NCBI GenBank assembly: GCA_023511405.1
Contig: JAIMBO010000002.1
Location: 1 to 64,000 of the forward strand
DNA: 64,000 nt
From: Rubrobacteraceae bacterium
GTDB lineage: Bacteria; Actinomycetota; Rubrobacteria; Rubrobacterales; Rubrobacteraceae
Direction: 5' to 3'
Shown here: piece by piece, positions 42,901-51,240 of the stretch
How positions within the stretch are numbered: the first letter of the stretch is position 1
Layout: each line of letters starts with the position of its first letter
Made by a program: the position numbers and the translations under genes
Notes under the pieces: model-generated
What the model was told of the DNA's origin: nothing
Databases searched by the model: none
Seen by the model: the letters and a program-made list of their open reading frames with translations, nothing else

Positions 42901-44737
42901 GCACATCTTCCTCGACCCCGACCCGGACCCGAAGCGCAGCTACGCCGAGCGCAAACGCCTCTTCGAGATGCCCCGCTCCTCGTGGGACGACTACGACCGC
43001 TCGGTCATCTCCGAGGGAGGCGGCGTCTTCCCGAGGACGGCCAAGTCCATACCCCTCTCCCCCGAAGCCCGGAGGCTCCTCGGGGTCGAAGAAGAACGCC
43101 TGACCCCGAACGAAGTGATAAGCGCCCTGCTCAAGGCCGAGGTGGACCTGCTCTTCAACGGCGGGATAGGCACCTACGTCAAGGCCTCCGACGAGACCAA
43201 CGCCGAGGTCGGAGACCGCTCCAACGACGCGGTGCGGGTCGACGCCCGCGAGCTCAGGTGCCGGGTCGTCGGGGAGGGCGGCAACCTGGGCTTCACCCAG
43301 CGCGGGAGGATCGAATACGCGCTCGCGGGCGGCAGGATCTACATGGATGCCATAGACAACTCCGCCGGAGTGGACACCTCCGACCACGAGGTGAACATAA
43401 AGATCCTGCTCGACTCGGTGGTCGAGGCCGGGGACATGACCGAGAAGCAGCGCAACGAGCTCCTCGCCGGGATGACCGACGAGGTGGCCCGTCTCGTGCT
43501 CCTGCACAACTACCGCCAGACGCAGGCGATAAACAACTCGCTCGCCCAGGCTGCCTCGATGGCCGACGTGCACGCCCGCTACATCCGGACGCTGGACGCC
43601 TCGGGCAAGCTGGACCGGAGGCTCGAATTCCTCCCGGACGAAGAGGAGATAGCCGAGCGGCGTTCCCGTGGGCTCGGCCTCACCGCACCGGAGCTCGCGA
43701 TACTCCTCTCCTACACCAAGCTCACCCTCTACCAGGAGGTCCTCGCCTCCGACCTCCCGGACGACCCGTACCTGACGCGGGAGCTCGAAGAATACTTCCC
43801 CTCCCCACTGCGCGAGAACCTGCGGGACCAGATACGCCGCCACCGGCTGCGCCGGGAGATCACCGCGACCAGCCTCGTGAACGGCATGGTCAACCGCTGC
43901 GGCACGACCTTCACCTACCGGCTCGGCGACGAAACCGGAGCATCCCCGGCGGAGATCGCCCGCGCGTACGTGGCGGTCCGGGAGATCTTCGACACGGACC
44001 GGGTGTGGGAGGAGATAGAGGCGCTGGACAACGTCGTCGGGACCGGGATCCAGACGCGGATGTTCCTCGACGTCAGACGGCTGGTCGAGCGCGCGACGCG
44101 CTGGCTCTTGCGCAACCGGCGCACCCCCGACATCGGGCGGACGGTGGACCGGTTCTCCGGCGGCGTCTCGGAGCTCTTCGAGCGAGTACCCCGGCTCATG
44201 CCGCAGGAGGAGCGGGATGAGCTGGAACGAGAGGTGGAAGAGCTCTGCGGCGAGGGCGTCCCGGAGCGTCTCGCCTGGAGGGTGGCCGTCTCGAACGTGA
44301 TGTCCTCCGCTCTGGACATCGTGGACGTGGCTGCGGAGCGCGGTGAAACGGTGGAGGATGCGGCATCGGTCTACCTGACCCTCGGCGACCGGCTCAGGCT
44401 GCACTGGCTGCGCAGGCACATAGAGGTCCTGCCGCGAGACAACCGCTGGCGCACGCTCGCCCGCGCGGCGCTGCGCGACGACCTCTACCTTCAGCAGGCG
44501 GAGCTGACGGCGGCCGTGCTCTCCGACACGCGACGGGACAGCCCCCCGGAGGAGCGGGTAGCATCCTGGCTGGAGGCCAACCGTCGACCGGTCGAGAGGA
44601 CCCTTCAGGTCCTGCGGGACATCAACTCGAGCGGCACCTTCGACCTCTCCACGCTCCCGGTGGCGCTGCGCGAGGTGCGCAACCTCCTAACCTCCTCGGG
44701 AACGTCCGGGCGAGCAGAACGCGGCTCCGTGGGTTAA
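39926..44737 (+). CDS. gdhB: NAD-dependent glutamate dehydrogenase, large (GDH-180 type)
   Basis: The 1603-residue protein belongs to the very large NAD-GDH class. It has N-terminal ACT-like regulatory segments ([29 protein letters not shown]), a middle catalytic domain with [40 protein letters not shown], and a Rossmann domain ([15 protein letters not shown]). It deaminates glutamate to 2-oxoglutarate and feeds NADH to respiration. The ATG at 39926 lies 6 bases from GGAGGAG. It is transcribed alone. The symbol follows common use for this class. Confidence 0.95.
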   Translation: [1603 protein letters not shown]

Positions 44738-44749
44738 TATCTCCCCGGC

Positions 44750-44929
44750 ATGCACCTGCCCGGCATGACAGTGGTCCCGGCCTACGCGGCGATCGTCGCC
44801 ACCGTCGCGGTGATCGTCACCCTGATCGCGCTCTACACCGTGGTCTCATCGGTGGCGGACCTGATCAGGGGCGTCCCTGGAGAGGCGGAGGGACCACCGG
44901 AGTCCAAAGACTCCGACTCCGGCGGCTGA
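44750..44929 (+). CDS. Small single-pass membrane protein (59 residues)
   Basis: The frame begins MHLPGMTVVPAYAAIVATVA, continues as one long hydrophobic helix (about 10-38) and ends in an acidic Glu/Ser/Asp tail. It starts 13 bases after the glutamate dehydrogenase stop, without a strong ribosome site, so it may be coupled. Codon third positions are G/C-rich like real genes here. No family is recognised. An internal ATG (44765) is also possible. The final codons include the hairpin GGAGTC-CAAA-GACTCC. Confidence 0.5.
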   Translation: MHLPGMTVVPAYAAIVATVAVIVTLIALYTVVSSVADLIRGVPGEAEGPPESKDSDSGG

Positions 44930-44935
44930 GCAGCG

Positions 44936-45709
44936 TCACTCCTCTTCGGGCCGGAGCGGCACGACGCCCTCCGATCCCCCACGGCCGGAGAGCGGTCCCC
45001 GGCCGTCTAGCAGCCGGGAGAGAGCGAGGCGGACCTGCCTTCGGCTCCTGTGATACGCCGCCCTGAACCCCAGCATCGGCAGGGCGAAGGCGGGGACGAC
45101 GCCCAGGAAATAGAGCGCATCCTGAAAACCTCCCATCGCCGGCAGAACGGCGAGCGTCGCACCTACGATCCCGCCGAGCGAGAGCATGTGAGCCCGCTGC
45201 CCGCCGAGCTCCGAGATCAGGACGATCCTGCTCCAACCCCCCGGCAGGCGTTCGGTGCGCACCTCGATGCGCCTGGCCCTGCGGAGCGGCCCACCGCCGC
45301 CCTGCGAGGCCTCTCCGCCGGACTCCCACACCGACCCGGCATCGCTCCTGTATGCCGCGCGCAGGCCCTCCGCGGCCAACGCCGCCTCCACGATCTCGAG
45401 CACCTCGTCCACCGGGAGCTCCACCTCCCGCACCAGGCGCACGAGCCCCGGGCCGTAGAGACGCCGGGCCAGGGAAGGAGATTCCGCTACCGCCCCGCCC
45501 CCAAGCTCGCCGAGCGCCCGCATCACGTCCTCCTCCCGGATGCCGGCGGCCGCGGCGAGCCGGACCACGACCTCCACGGGAACCTGCGGCGAGACCTCGA
45601 GCATCGTCCTGCCGCGCGCCGCGTTCAGCTCCGCCGCCCGGCGCAGGACGACCTCCACCTCCACCGGTCCGAGGCCCTCCGGCCGCTCGCCGCGTCGCTC
45701 CAGCGCCAC
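44936..45709 (-). CDS. Membrane protein of unknown function, coupled to pgsA
   Basis: The 257-residue protein has an N-terminal soluble helical region with a possible helix-turn-helix-like part (PQVPVEVVVRLAAAAGIREEDVMRALGEL), a middle basic/beta segment, and two helices near residues 195-235 (GGIVGATLAVLPAM; LGVVPAFALPMLGFRAAY), then a basic tail. The GTG start shares one base with the pgsA stop. No family is recognised. The frame is open further upstream inside pgsA, but that part is unlikely to be translated. Confidence 0.7.
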   Translation of the reverse strand: MALERRGERPEGLGPVEVEVVLRRAAELNAARGRTMLEVSPQVPVEVVVRLAAAAGIREEDVMRALGELGGGAVAESPSLARRLYGPGLVRLVREVELPVDEVLEIVEAALAAEGLRAAYRSDAGSVWESGGEASQGGGGPLRRARRIEVRTERLPGGWSRIVLISELGGQRAHMLSLGGIVGATLAVLPAMGGFQDALYFLGVVPAFALPMLGFRAAYHRSRRQVRLALSRLLDGRGPLSGRGGSEGVVPLRPEEE

Positions 45710-46275
45710 TACAGCCTCTGGTCCTTGCGGGCCTGTACGGAGAGGATGCGCGGCGCGTCCCTCAGGTAGGACCAGCCGGAGAGGAGCGTCAGGATCACCG
45801 CGGCGAACATCACCCACCATCCCACCTGCGCCAGCACGTGCCAGTCTCCGATGCGGGCGTAGGCCAACAGCAGGAGGAAGACACCGAGGCTCTGCGCGTT
45901 CATCTTGGCTTTCCCCCAGCCGTTCGCCGCGATGACCTCTCCTCCCTCCAGCGCCGCCATCCTGAAGCCGGTGACCGCGAACTCCCGGATCACCATGATC
46001 GCCGCCATCCAGGAATCCATCAGGCCCTTGTCCACCAGCACGAAGAACAGCGAGGAGATGAGGGCCTTGTCGGCGATGGAGTCCATGAGCTTGCCGAAAC
46101 CGGTGACCTTGTTGCTCCTGCGCGCCGCCACCCCGTCGAAGTAGTCGGTCAGGAGGGCCCCGACGTACAGAACGAGGGCGAGCGTCCGGGCGTAGGGGAA
46201 GGGCAGGTACAGGGCCACCATGACCGGTACCACCGCCACCAGGCGCGCCAGGGTGAGCTGGTTTGCGAAGGTCAT
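45709..46275 (-). CDS. pgsA: CDP-diacylglycerol--glycerol-3-phosphate 3-phosphatidyltransferase
   Basis: The 188-residue membrane enzyme has the CDP-alcohol phosphotransferase signature DG-x2-AR-x8-G-x3-D-x3-D (DYFDGVAARRSNKVTGFG then KLMDSIAD) and about five helices. It makes phosphatidylglycerol phosphate, the first step to acidic phospholipids. The start ATG (46275; MTFANQLTLAR) is preceded by a GAGAGAG stretch. A related CDP-alcohol domain is found in the 51.2 kb inositol enzyme. Confidence 0.93.
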   Translation of the reverse strand: MTFANQLTLARLVAVVPVMVALYLPFPYARTLALVLYVGALLTDYFDGVAARRSNKVTGFGKLMDSIADKALISSLFFVLVDKGLMDSWMAAIMVIREFAVTGFRMAALEGGEVIAANGWGKAKMNAQSLGVFLLLLAYARIGDWHVLAQVGWWVMFAAVILTLLSGWSYLRDAPRILSVQARKDQRL

Positions 46276-46356
46276 CCTCTCTCTCCCTCGAAGGCCCTTC
46301 CCGAAACCCGGCGCAAACTTAACACCTCCCGACCCGGCGCTCAAGCGAAGGGAAGA

Positions 46357-47739
46357 CTACTCGGCCGCCTGGTAGTCCCGGATCTGGGCGACCGTCGGAT
46401 GAGCGAAGTACTCCAGCGCCCAGTCGAAGGCCTGCCTGACCCTGCCCTGCGGGCTGTCGAGCCGTACCAGGTAAGCTCCGCGCCAGAACAGCGAGGCCAG
46501 CCTGCCGCTGAACTTCACGCCGAAGACGTCGTTGACGGCGAAGTGGCTCCCGAGGTCTATGAGCTGTCCCTGAGAGCGGTACTTGAACGGCTTGAGTTCC
46601 CGGCCGTCTATCGCGGCGAGGATGTTCTTGGCCAGGTGCTTGCCCTCCTTGACCGCCGCCTGGGCGTTCGGCGGCACGAAGCCGTCGTCCGGGTTCGGGA
46701 TGGTCGCGTTGTCCCCGAGCGCCCAGACGTTCCTGAACCCCTCGACCCGCAGGTACTCGTCGACCTTTATCCCCTTGGTCTTCTCCACCAGCGGGAGCCC
46801 GAGCTTCTCCACCAGAGAGTTCGGCCGCGCACCGGCGGTCCAGATCACGTTCTGGGTGTGTATCTCGCGCCCGTCCTTCAGGCGCACGCGGTCCTCGGTG
46901 ACCTCCTCGGCCATCGCGTTGGTCAGGACCTCGATGTCGCGGGCGGCGAGCTGGCCCCGCGCGACCCGCCGCAGCCCGGCGTCGAGCTCGGGAAGGATGT
47001 TCGGCAGCGCGTCGAGCAGCATGATCCTGAACCGGTTGGGGTTGACGTTCGGGTACTCCTGGGCGAGCACCTCGTGGATCAGGACGTGCAGCTGGGCCGC
47101 CGTCTCCACCCCGGTGGCCCCGGCCCCGATCACGACGAAGGTGAGCGCGCTCTCCGGGATCTCCCCTCCCTCGAGCACGGCCTGCTCGAAGCGCTCTATG
47201 ACACGGTTGCGGATACGCACCGCGTCGCTTATCCCCTTCATCGGCAGGGCATGCTTCTCTACGCCGGGGATGCCGAAGAAGTTGGGCTCGGCCCCGAGGG
47301 CGAAGACCAGATGGTCGTAAGGAAACTCGTGCCCGTCGGCGGTCACGGTCCTCTTCTCGAAGTCCACGTCCTCGACCTCGGCCCGGCGGAAGCTGGCCCC
47401 GAGGTGGATCAGGGTCCTCCGCAGGGGCTGTGCGATGTTTCTCACGCCGACGTCACTCGATACGACGCCGGGCACCATCGGCCAGAAGGTCAGATAGTTC
47501 TCGCGCGAGATGACCATCACACCGACGTCGTCCCGCTTGCGGGTCATCTCGCAGATGCTCTTGGCGACGTTGTAGCCGCCGAAACCTCCACCCAGGATCA
47601 GAACCCGATTCTCGAAGTCCGCAAAACGCGGCTTCTCCCAGGGCGCATAGCGTGGCTCGGAGCTTAGCGCCCACCTGAGACCACCTACGGCCAGAGCGGT
47701 ACCACCCAGAGCAAGCCCTCCCTTCAAAAGGTTATTCAT
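46357..47739 (-). CDS. ndh: NAD(P)/FAD-dependent type II NADH dehydrogenase
   Basis: The 460-residue flavoprotein has an N-terminal hydrophobic stretch (GGLALGGTALAVGGL), the FAD motif VLILGGGFGGYNVAKSI, the second NAD motif FVVIGAGATGVETAAQL and the segment NVWALGDNATIPNPDDG. NDH-2 passes electrons from NADH to quinone without proton pumping. The C-terminal region (FWRGAYLVRLDSPQGRVRQAFDWALEYF) fits membrane-binding NDH-2. The ATG at 47739 follows GGAGGG by 9 bases. Confidence 0.92.
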   Translation of the reverse strand: MNNLLKGGLALGGTALAVGGLRWALSSEPRYAPWEKPRFADFENRVLILGGGFGGYNVAKSICEMTRKRDDVGVMVISRENYLTFWPMVPGVVSSDVGVRNIAQPLRRTLIHLGASFRRAEVEDVDFEKRTVTADGHEFPYDHLVFALGAEPNFFGIPGVEKHALPMKGISDAVRIRNRVIERFEQAVLEGGEIPESALTFVVIGAGATGVETAAQLHVLIHEVLAQEYPNVNPNRFRIMLLDALPNILPELDAGLRRVARGQLAARDIEVLTNAMAEEVTEDRVRLKDGREIHTQNVIWTAGARPNSLVEKLGLPLVEKTKGIKVDEYLRVEGFRNVWALGDNATIPNPDDGFVPPNAQAAVKEGKHLAKNILAAIDGRELKPFKYRSQGQLIDLGSHFAVNDVFGVKFSGRLASLFWRGAYLVRLDSPQGRVRQAFDWALEYFAHPTVAQIRDYQAAE

Positions 47740-47832
47740 CGGTCGAGACCCTCCAGATCTACTAGCCATCAATCAGAAAACGACCGCTCGCGCAACATCT
47801 CATTCTACCCCCGGAGGTGGCCCGGCGTGGTG

Positions 47833-48237
47833 TCAGGCCTCACCCACCGCGACACGCACGACCCTCTCCCGCGGCCCGTCGAACTCGGCGAGGAACACCC
47901 CCTGCCAGCGCCCGAGCTCGGGCTCCCCGCCGCTCACGACGAGATACTGACTGGCGCCGAAGAGGCTGGTGAGAAAATGGGAATCGCTGTTGCCCTCCGC
48001 ATGCCGGAAATCCACGTCGAGCGCGTCGAGAAGGGCCCGGCAGGCGGCGGCGAGATCCTCCGGGACATCGGGGTCGTAGTCCTCGTTCAGGGTGACGGCG
48101 GCCGTGGTATGCCCGGAGGAGACGATGCAAAATCCTTCGTCCACCCCGGACTCCTTCACCGCCCGCCTCACCTCGTCGGTTATGGATACGAGCTGGTAGC
48201 GGCGGCTCGTACGCACCGGGATCTTCGTCACCTTCAA
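47833..48237 (-). CDS. yjbQ: YjbQ/UPF0047-family protein
   Basis: The 134-residue protein has the UPF0047 pattern: GFCIVSSGHTTAAVTLNEDYDPDV, HAEGNSDSHFLTSLFGASQYLVVSGG and LGRWQGVFLAEFDGPRER. Members show weak thiamine phosphate synthase activity in genetic tests, but the true role is not established. The start is TTG behind GGAGG. It is upstream of NDH-2 on the same strand. Confidence 0.92.
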   Translation of the reverse strand: MKVTKIPVRTSRRYQLVSITDEVRRAVKESGVDEGFCIVSSGHTTAAVTLNEDYDPDVPEDLAAACRALLDALDVDFRHAEGNSDSHFLTSLFGASQYLVVSGGEPELGRWQGVFLAEFDGPRERVVRVAVGEA

Positions 48238-48271
48238 TCCGAGACCTCCCGCGGTTCGGTCACGCCCTCCC

Positions 48272-48916
48272 TCAGGAGGGCAGGGCTTCCATCTCCAGCG
48301 ACTCCCAGAGATACAGAGAGGCGAGCGTCCTGTACGGCCGCCAGGGACTGGCGATCTCCTCCAGCTCCTCAGGACCCGGCAACTCCGTGAGCCCGTAAGC
48401 CCGCATCACGGCCCTCCGTATCCCGAGATCCCCGACCGGCAGCACGTCGGGCCGGCGCAGGTGGAAGATGAGGAACATGTCGGCGCTCCACCGTCCGAGC
48501 CCTCTGACCGCGACGAGCCGCCCGCGCACCTCCTCGTCCGGAACCCGCTCGAGCTCCACGAGGTCCAGCCGGCCGTCGAGCACGTGCCGGGCGAGGTCCT
48601 TCAGATAGAGGATCTTGCGCCCGGAGAGCCCGCAGGCCGCAAGCTCCTCCGCCGGCCGCTCGAGCACCTCCCCCGGCGTCGGTACTCGCCCCCCGAAGAG
48701 CGCGGTGACCCTGGCGTAGATCCTCTTCGCCGCCCGGGTAGAGAGCTGCTGCCCGATTATGGAGCGCAGGAGGGAGCCGAAGGCATCCTCCGGACGCCCC
48801 CTCCGGCGGGCCTCCTCACCGAGCGGCCCGAGGGTCCGCACCAGACGGGACATCACCGGGTCCCCTCCGAGCCCGCACAGATGGGCGAAGCCCGGCGAGA
48901 CCGGCACGTCCCCCAA
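48272..48916 (-). CDS. DNA-3-methyladenine glycosylase (AlkA-like, HhH-GPD)
   Basis: The 214-residue protein has the helix-hairpin-helix and catalytic Asp of the HhH-GPD superfamily: LVAVRGLGRWSADMFLIFHLRRPDVLPVGDLGIRRAV, with the Asp in VGD, plus the SIIGQQLSTRAAKRI segment. It removes alkylated bases in base excision repair. There is no C-terminal iron-sulfur cluster, which excludes the Nth/MutY branch. The start is TTG 48916 or GTG 48907; both are near AGGAGGAGG. Confidence 0.92.
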   Translation of the reverse strand: MGDVPVSPGFAHLCGLGGDPVMSRLVRTLGPLGEEARRRGRPEDAFGSLLRSIIGQQLSTRAAKRIYARVTALFGGRVPTPGEVLERPAEELAACGLSGRKILYLKDLARHVLDGRLDLVELERVPDEEVRGRLVAVRGLGRWSADMFLIFHLRRPDVLPVGDLGIRRAVMRAYGLTELPGPEELEEIASPWRPYRTLASLYLWESLEMEALPS

Positions 48917-48925
48917 AGCCTCCTC

Positions 48926-49228
48926 CTAGCGGCCGAAGAAGAGCTTGGCGGCTGGGCTCATCATGTCCGGGTTCCAGAGGGGATCGAAGGTGAGCTGGGC
49001 GTTTACCGTCTCCACCCCCTCTATGGAGAGCACCTCGTTCTCGACCTGCTCCTGGATCATGTCCCCAACCGGGCACATCGGGCTCGTCAGGGAAAACACC
49101 ACGTCCACGTGCCGCCCCTCGTCGTGGATGCCGATGTCGTAGACGAGCCCCAGCTCGACCAGGTCCATCCCGAGCTCGGGGTCTATTACGTTCCTGAGCT
49201 GATCCCTCACACGCTCTTCGGTAAGCAC
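48926..49228 (-). CDS. MIP18/SufT-type iron-sulfur assembly factor (DUF59)
   Basis: The 100-residue protein has the DUF59 core: VIDPELGMDLVELGLVYDIGIHDEGRHVDVVFSLTSPMCPVGD, with the conserved cysteine, and the Trp/Pro-rich end DPLWNPDMMSPAAKLFFGR. Members help insert Fe-S clusters in target proteins. It precedes the DNA glycosylase by 9 bases. Its own clients could include the iron-sulfur enzymes at 19-24 kb, but this is only a guess. Confidence 0.92.
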   Translation of the reverse strand: MLTEERVRDQLRNVIDPELGMDLVELGLVYDIGIHDEGRHVDVVFSLTSPMCPVGDMIQEQVENEVLSIEGVETVNAQLTFDPLWNPDMMSPAAKLFFGR

Positions 49229-49349
49229 CTTGCCTTCACCTCTCGCTAGCCAGCCTCGCGGCTAATTGTAATGTCAGTGGACTCCTTTTCCAGCGGCTTC
49301 AGCCAATCCACAATGCAATCATCGAAGGATAGATCCCCCGGAGCTTGCG

Positions 49350-49616
49350 GCGCGGGGCTACTGCGTATACTCGCTGAACTACGGGGTGACGACGGCCGGG
49401 AGGGGTCTCCTACACGGTGATCACGACCAGATACGACGACGTGGTGGTTCCGTACACCCCGGCCTTTCTGAAGGGGCCGGCCTCGCGGGTCTCGAACATA
49501 ACCATCCAGGACTACTACCCGCTCGACACCTCGGACCACCTCCTGATTCCCTACGACGAGAGAGCCTACGCCTTCATCTTCGACGCGCTCTCCCACCCGG
49601 GACCGGCGAGGCCCTG
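49350..49616 (+). pseudogene. Lipase/esterase remnant (class 2 lipase family)
   Basis: Two pieces of one protein family are visible in different frames. Frame 3 gives ARGYCVYSLNYGVTTAG at about 49350-49397, the start of the alpha/beta hydrolase core. Frame 1 from about 49399 gives VSYTVITTRYDDVVVPYTPAF followed by NITIQDYYPLDTSDHLLIPYD, the C-terminal part with catalytic Asp and His. The middle with the GxSxG serine is missing, and the frame shifts at the join. This is a decayed gene, not a working lipase. Confidence 0.7.
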
Positions 49617-49641
49617 ACCGGAGGTCTCCGGCCAGGGCCTC
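49608..49641. terminator. Bidirectional hairpin terminator
   Basis: GAGGCCCTG pairs with CAGGGCCTC and the inner CCGGAG with CTCCGG, leaving one mismatch. The plus strand continues TTCTCTCTCC. It lies between the lipase remnant on the plus strand and the inositol-phosphate synthase on the minus strand, serving both. Confidence 0.75.
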
Positions 49642-49659
49642 TTCTCTCTCCGTCGGCCC

Positions 49660-50979
49660 TCAGTCCTCGTAGTAGTCGAGGCCCGTGTGGTGGATGACCT
49701 CCTCACCCATGATCGTGCGCAGGGTGTTCTTCAGCTTCATGAGCTGGATGAAGAGGTCGTGCTCCGGATAGAGCTCCGGCGGGACCATCGGGCTCTTGAA
49801 GTAGAACGAGAGCCACTCCTGGATGCCGCCCATCGAAGCCCGCTGCGCGAGGTCGAGGAAGAGCGCCAGGTCGAGCACGATCGGGGCCGCCAGGATCGAA
49901 TCGCGGGCGAGGAAGTTGATCTTTATCTGCATCGGATAGCCGAGCCACCCGAAGATGTCTATGTTGTCCCAGCCCTCCTTCGCATCACCCCGCGGCGGGT
50001 AGTAGTTGATCTTGACCAGGTGGGAGAGCTTGCCGTAGAGCTCGGGGTAGACGTCGGGCTGAAGGATGTAGTCGAGGACCGAGAGCTTCGAGACCTCTTT
50101 GCTCTTTAGGTTCTCCGGAGCGTCGAGCACCTCCCCGTCGCGGTTGCCGAGGATGTTGGTCGAGAACCAGCCCTCCATCCCGAGCATCCTGGCCTTGATG
50201 CCGGGCGCCACGACCGTCTTCATCCAGGTCTGGCCGGTCTTGTAGTCCTTGCCGGCTATCGGGACCCCCCGCTCGTTGGCGAGCTGCACCAGCGCCGGGA
50301 TGTCCGCCGCCAGAGAAGGAGAACCGTTGGCGTAGGGCACCCCCTCCATGATCGCCGCGTAGGCGTAGATCATCGCCGGAGAGATGGCAGGGTCGGACTC
50401 GTCGAGCCCCCGCTCGAAAGCCTCCACGCTCTCGTGAACGTCCTGCACCTGCAGGTAGGCCTCGGTCGAGGCACAGCTGACCATCACCACCCGCTCGAGA
50501 CCGTTCTCCCGCTTGAAGCGCCTTATGTCCTCCCTCACCTGCTCGGCAGCCTCCCGGAGCGAGGCGTAACTCTTCCTGTGCGTCGCCTCGAGCTTGCCGA
50601 CGTAACGCTCGTCGAAGACCGCCGGCCAGGGCTTTATACGCTTGAGCTCGTCCCGCACGGCGTTGAGATGCTCCTTCTCCAGCACCCCCGCGACCGCGGC
50701 AGCCTCATAGGCGTCGTCCGGGAATGCATCCCACCCGCCGAAGACGAGATCCCCAACATCCGCCAGCGGAACGAAATCCTTTATCTTGGGGTTGCGGTCC
50801 TCCGTACGCTTGCCGAGCCTGATGGTCCCAAGCTGAGTCAGAGAGCCCACCGGCTCCCCAAGCCCCTTCTTCATCAGCTCAACCCCGGCAATGAACGTCG
50901 TCGCCACCGCACCCATGCCGGGCATCAGAACCCCGAGCTTCCCCTCCGGGGGCCTTATCTCTCTCGCAGAACTCATCAT
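49660..50979 (-). CDS. ino1: Inositol-3-phosphate (myo-inositol-1-phosphate) synthase
   Basis: The 439-residue protein has an N-terminal NAD fold (GVLMPGMGAVATTFIAGVELM), the central GSPSLAADIPALVQLANERGVPIAGKDYKTGQTW stretch with the catalytic lysines of MIPS, and the C-terminal LDLALFLDLAQRA segment. It makes L-myo-inositol-1-phosphate from glucose-6-phosphate. That product feeds di-myo-inositol phosphate, inositol lipids and mycothiol. It is divergent from the IPCT/DIPPS gene. GGAGG runs straight into ATGATG, so the second ATG (50976) is equally likely. Confidence 0.94.
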   Translation of the reverse strand: MMSSAREIRPPEGKLGVLMPGMGAVATTFIAGVELMKKGLGEPVGSLTQLGTIRLGKRTEDRNPKIKDFVPLADVGDLVFGGWDAFPDDAYEAAAVAGVLEKEHLNAVRDELKRIKPWPAVFDERYVGKLEATHRKSYASLREAAEQVREDIRRFKRENGLERVVMVSCASTEAYLQVQDVHESVEAFERGLDESDPAISPAMIYAYAAIMEGVPYANGSPSLAADIPALVQLANERGVPIAGKDYKTGQTWMKTVVAPGIKARMLGMEGWFSTNILGNRDGEVLDAPENLKSKEVSKLSVLDYILQPDVYPELYGKLSHLVKINYYPPRGDAKEGWDNIDIFGWLGYPMQIKINFLARDSILAAPIVLDLALFLDLAQRASMGGIQEWLSFYFKSPMVPPELYPEHDLFIQLMKLKNTLRTIMGEEVIHHTGLDYYED

Positions 50980-51240
50980 CCTCCTTTCTAAATGCATACC
51001 TGACCGCACAAAACCAAGCGAACCGAGTATACCGCACGCCAGACTTCATAAGCTTTCGTTCTTTTTACTCCAACAGAGGTTCATTGGGTGTAATGATTGA
51101 AAGATCATGTGTTGCGAGTTAACATTGAGGTAACTTTCCTGAGGGCGACGAGCCTGAAGCCGGATCCGGCCCGGGCATGCCTTCCGGGCGGGTTTCTTTC
51201 TGCATCCGGCGGGCTCTTGCGTAGAGCCGGAGGTGTGAGG
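50980..51240. promoter_or_regulatory. Divergent promoter region of the DIP genes, no gene seen
   Basis: This 261-base gap is AT-richer than its surroundings. It contains ATGAT-N6-ATCAT (51093-51108) and GTTA-N9-TAAC (51118-51134), small inverted repeats that could bind a salt- or heat-responsive regulator controlling both genes. The leader of the plus-strand gene would exceed 100 bases. No RNA structure is recognised. Confidence 0.4.

Noticed and set aside
44901-44916. GGAGTC-CAAA-GACTCC as the terminator of the pgsA-linked gene
   Set aside because: The stem is only 6 pairs with no T-run and lies inside the end of the small reading frame; support is too weak for a separate entry.
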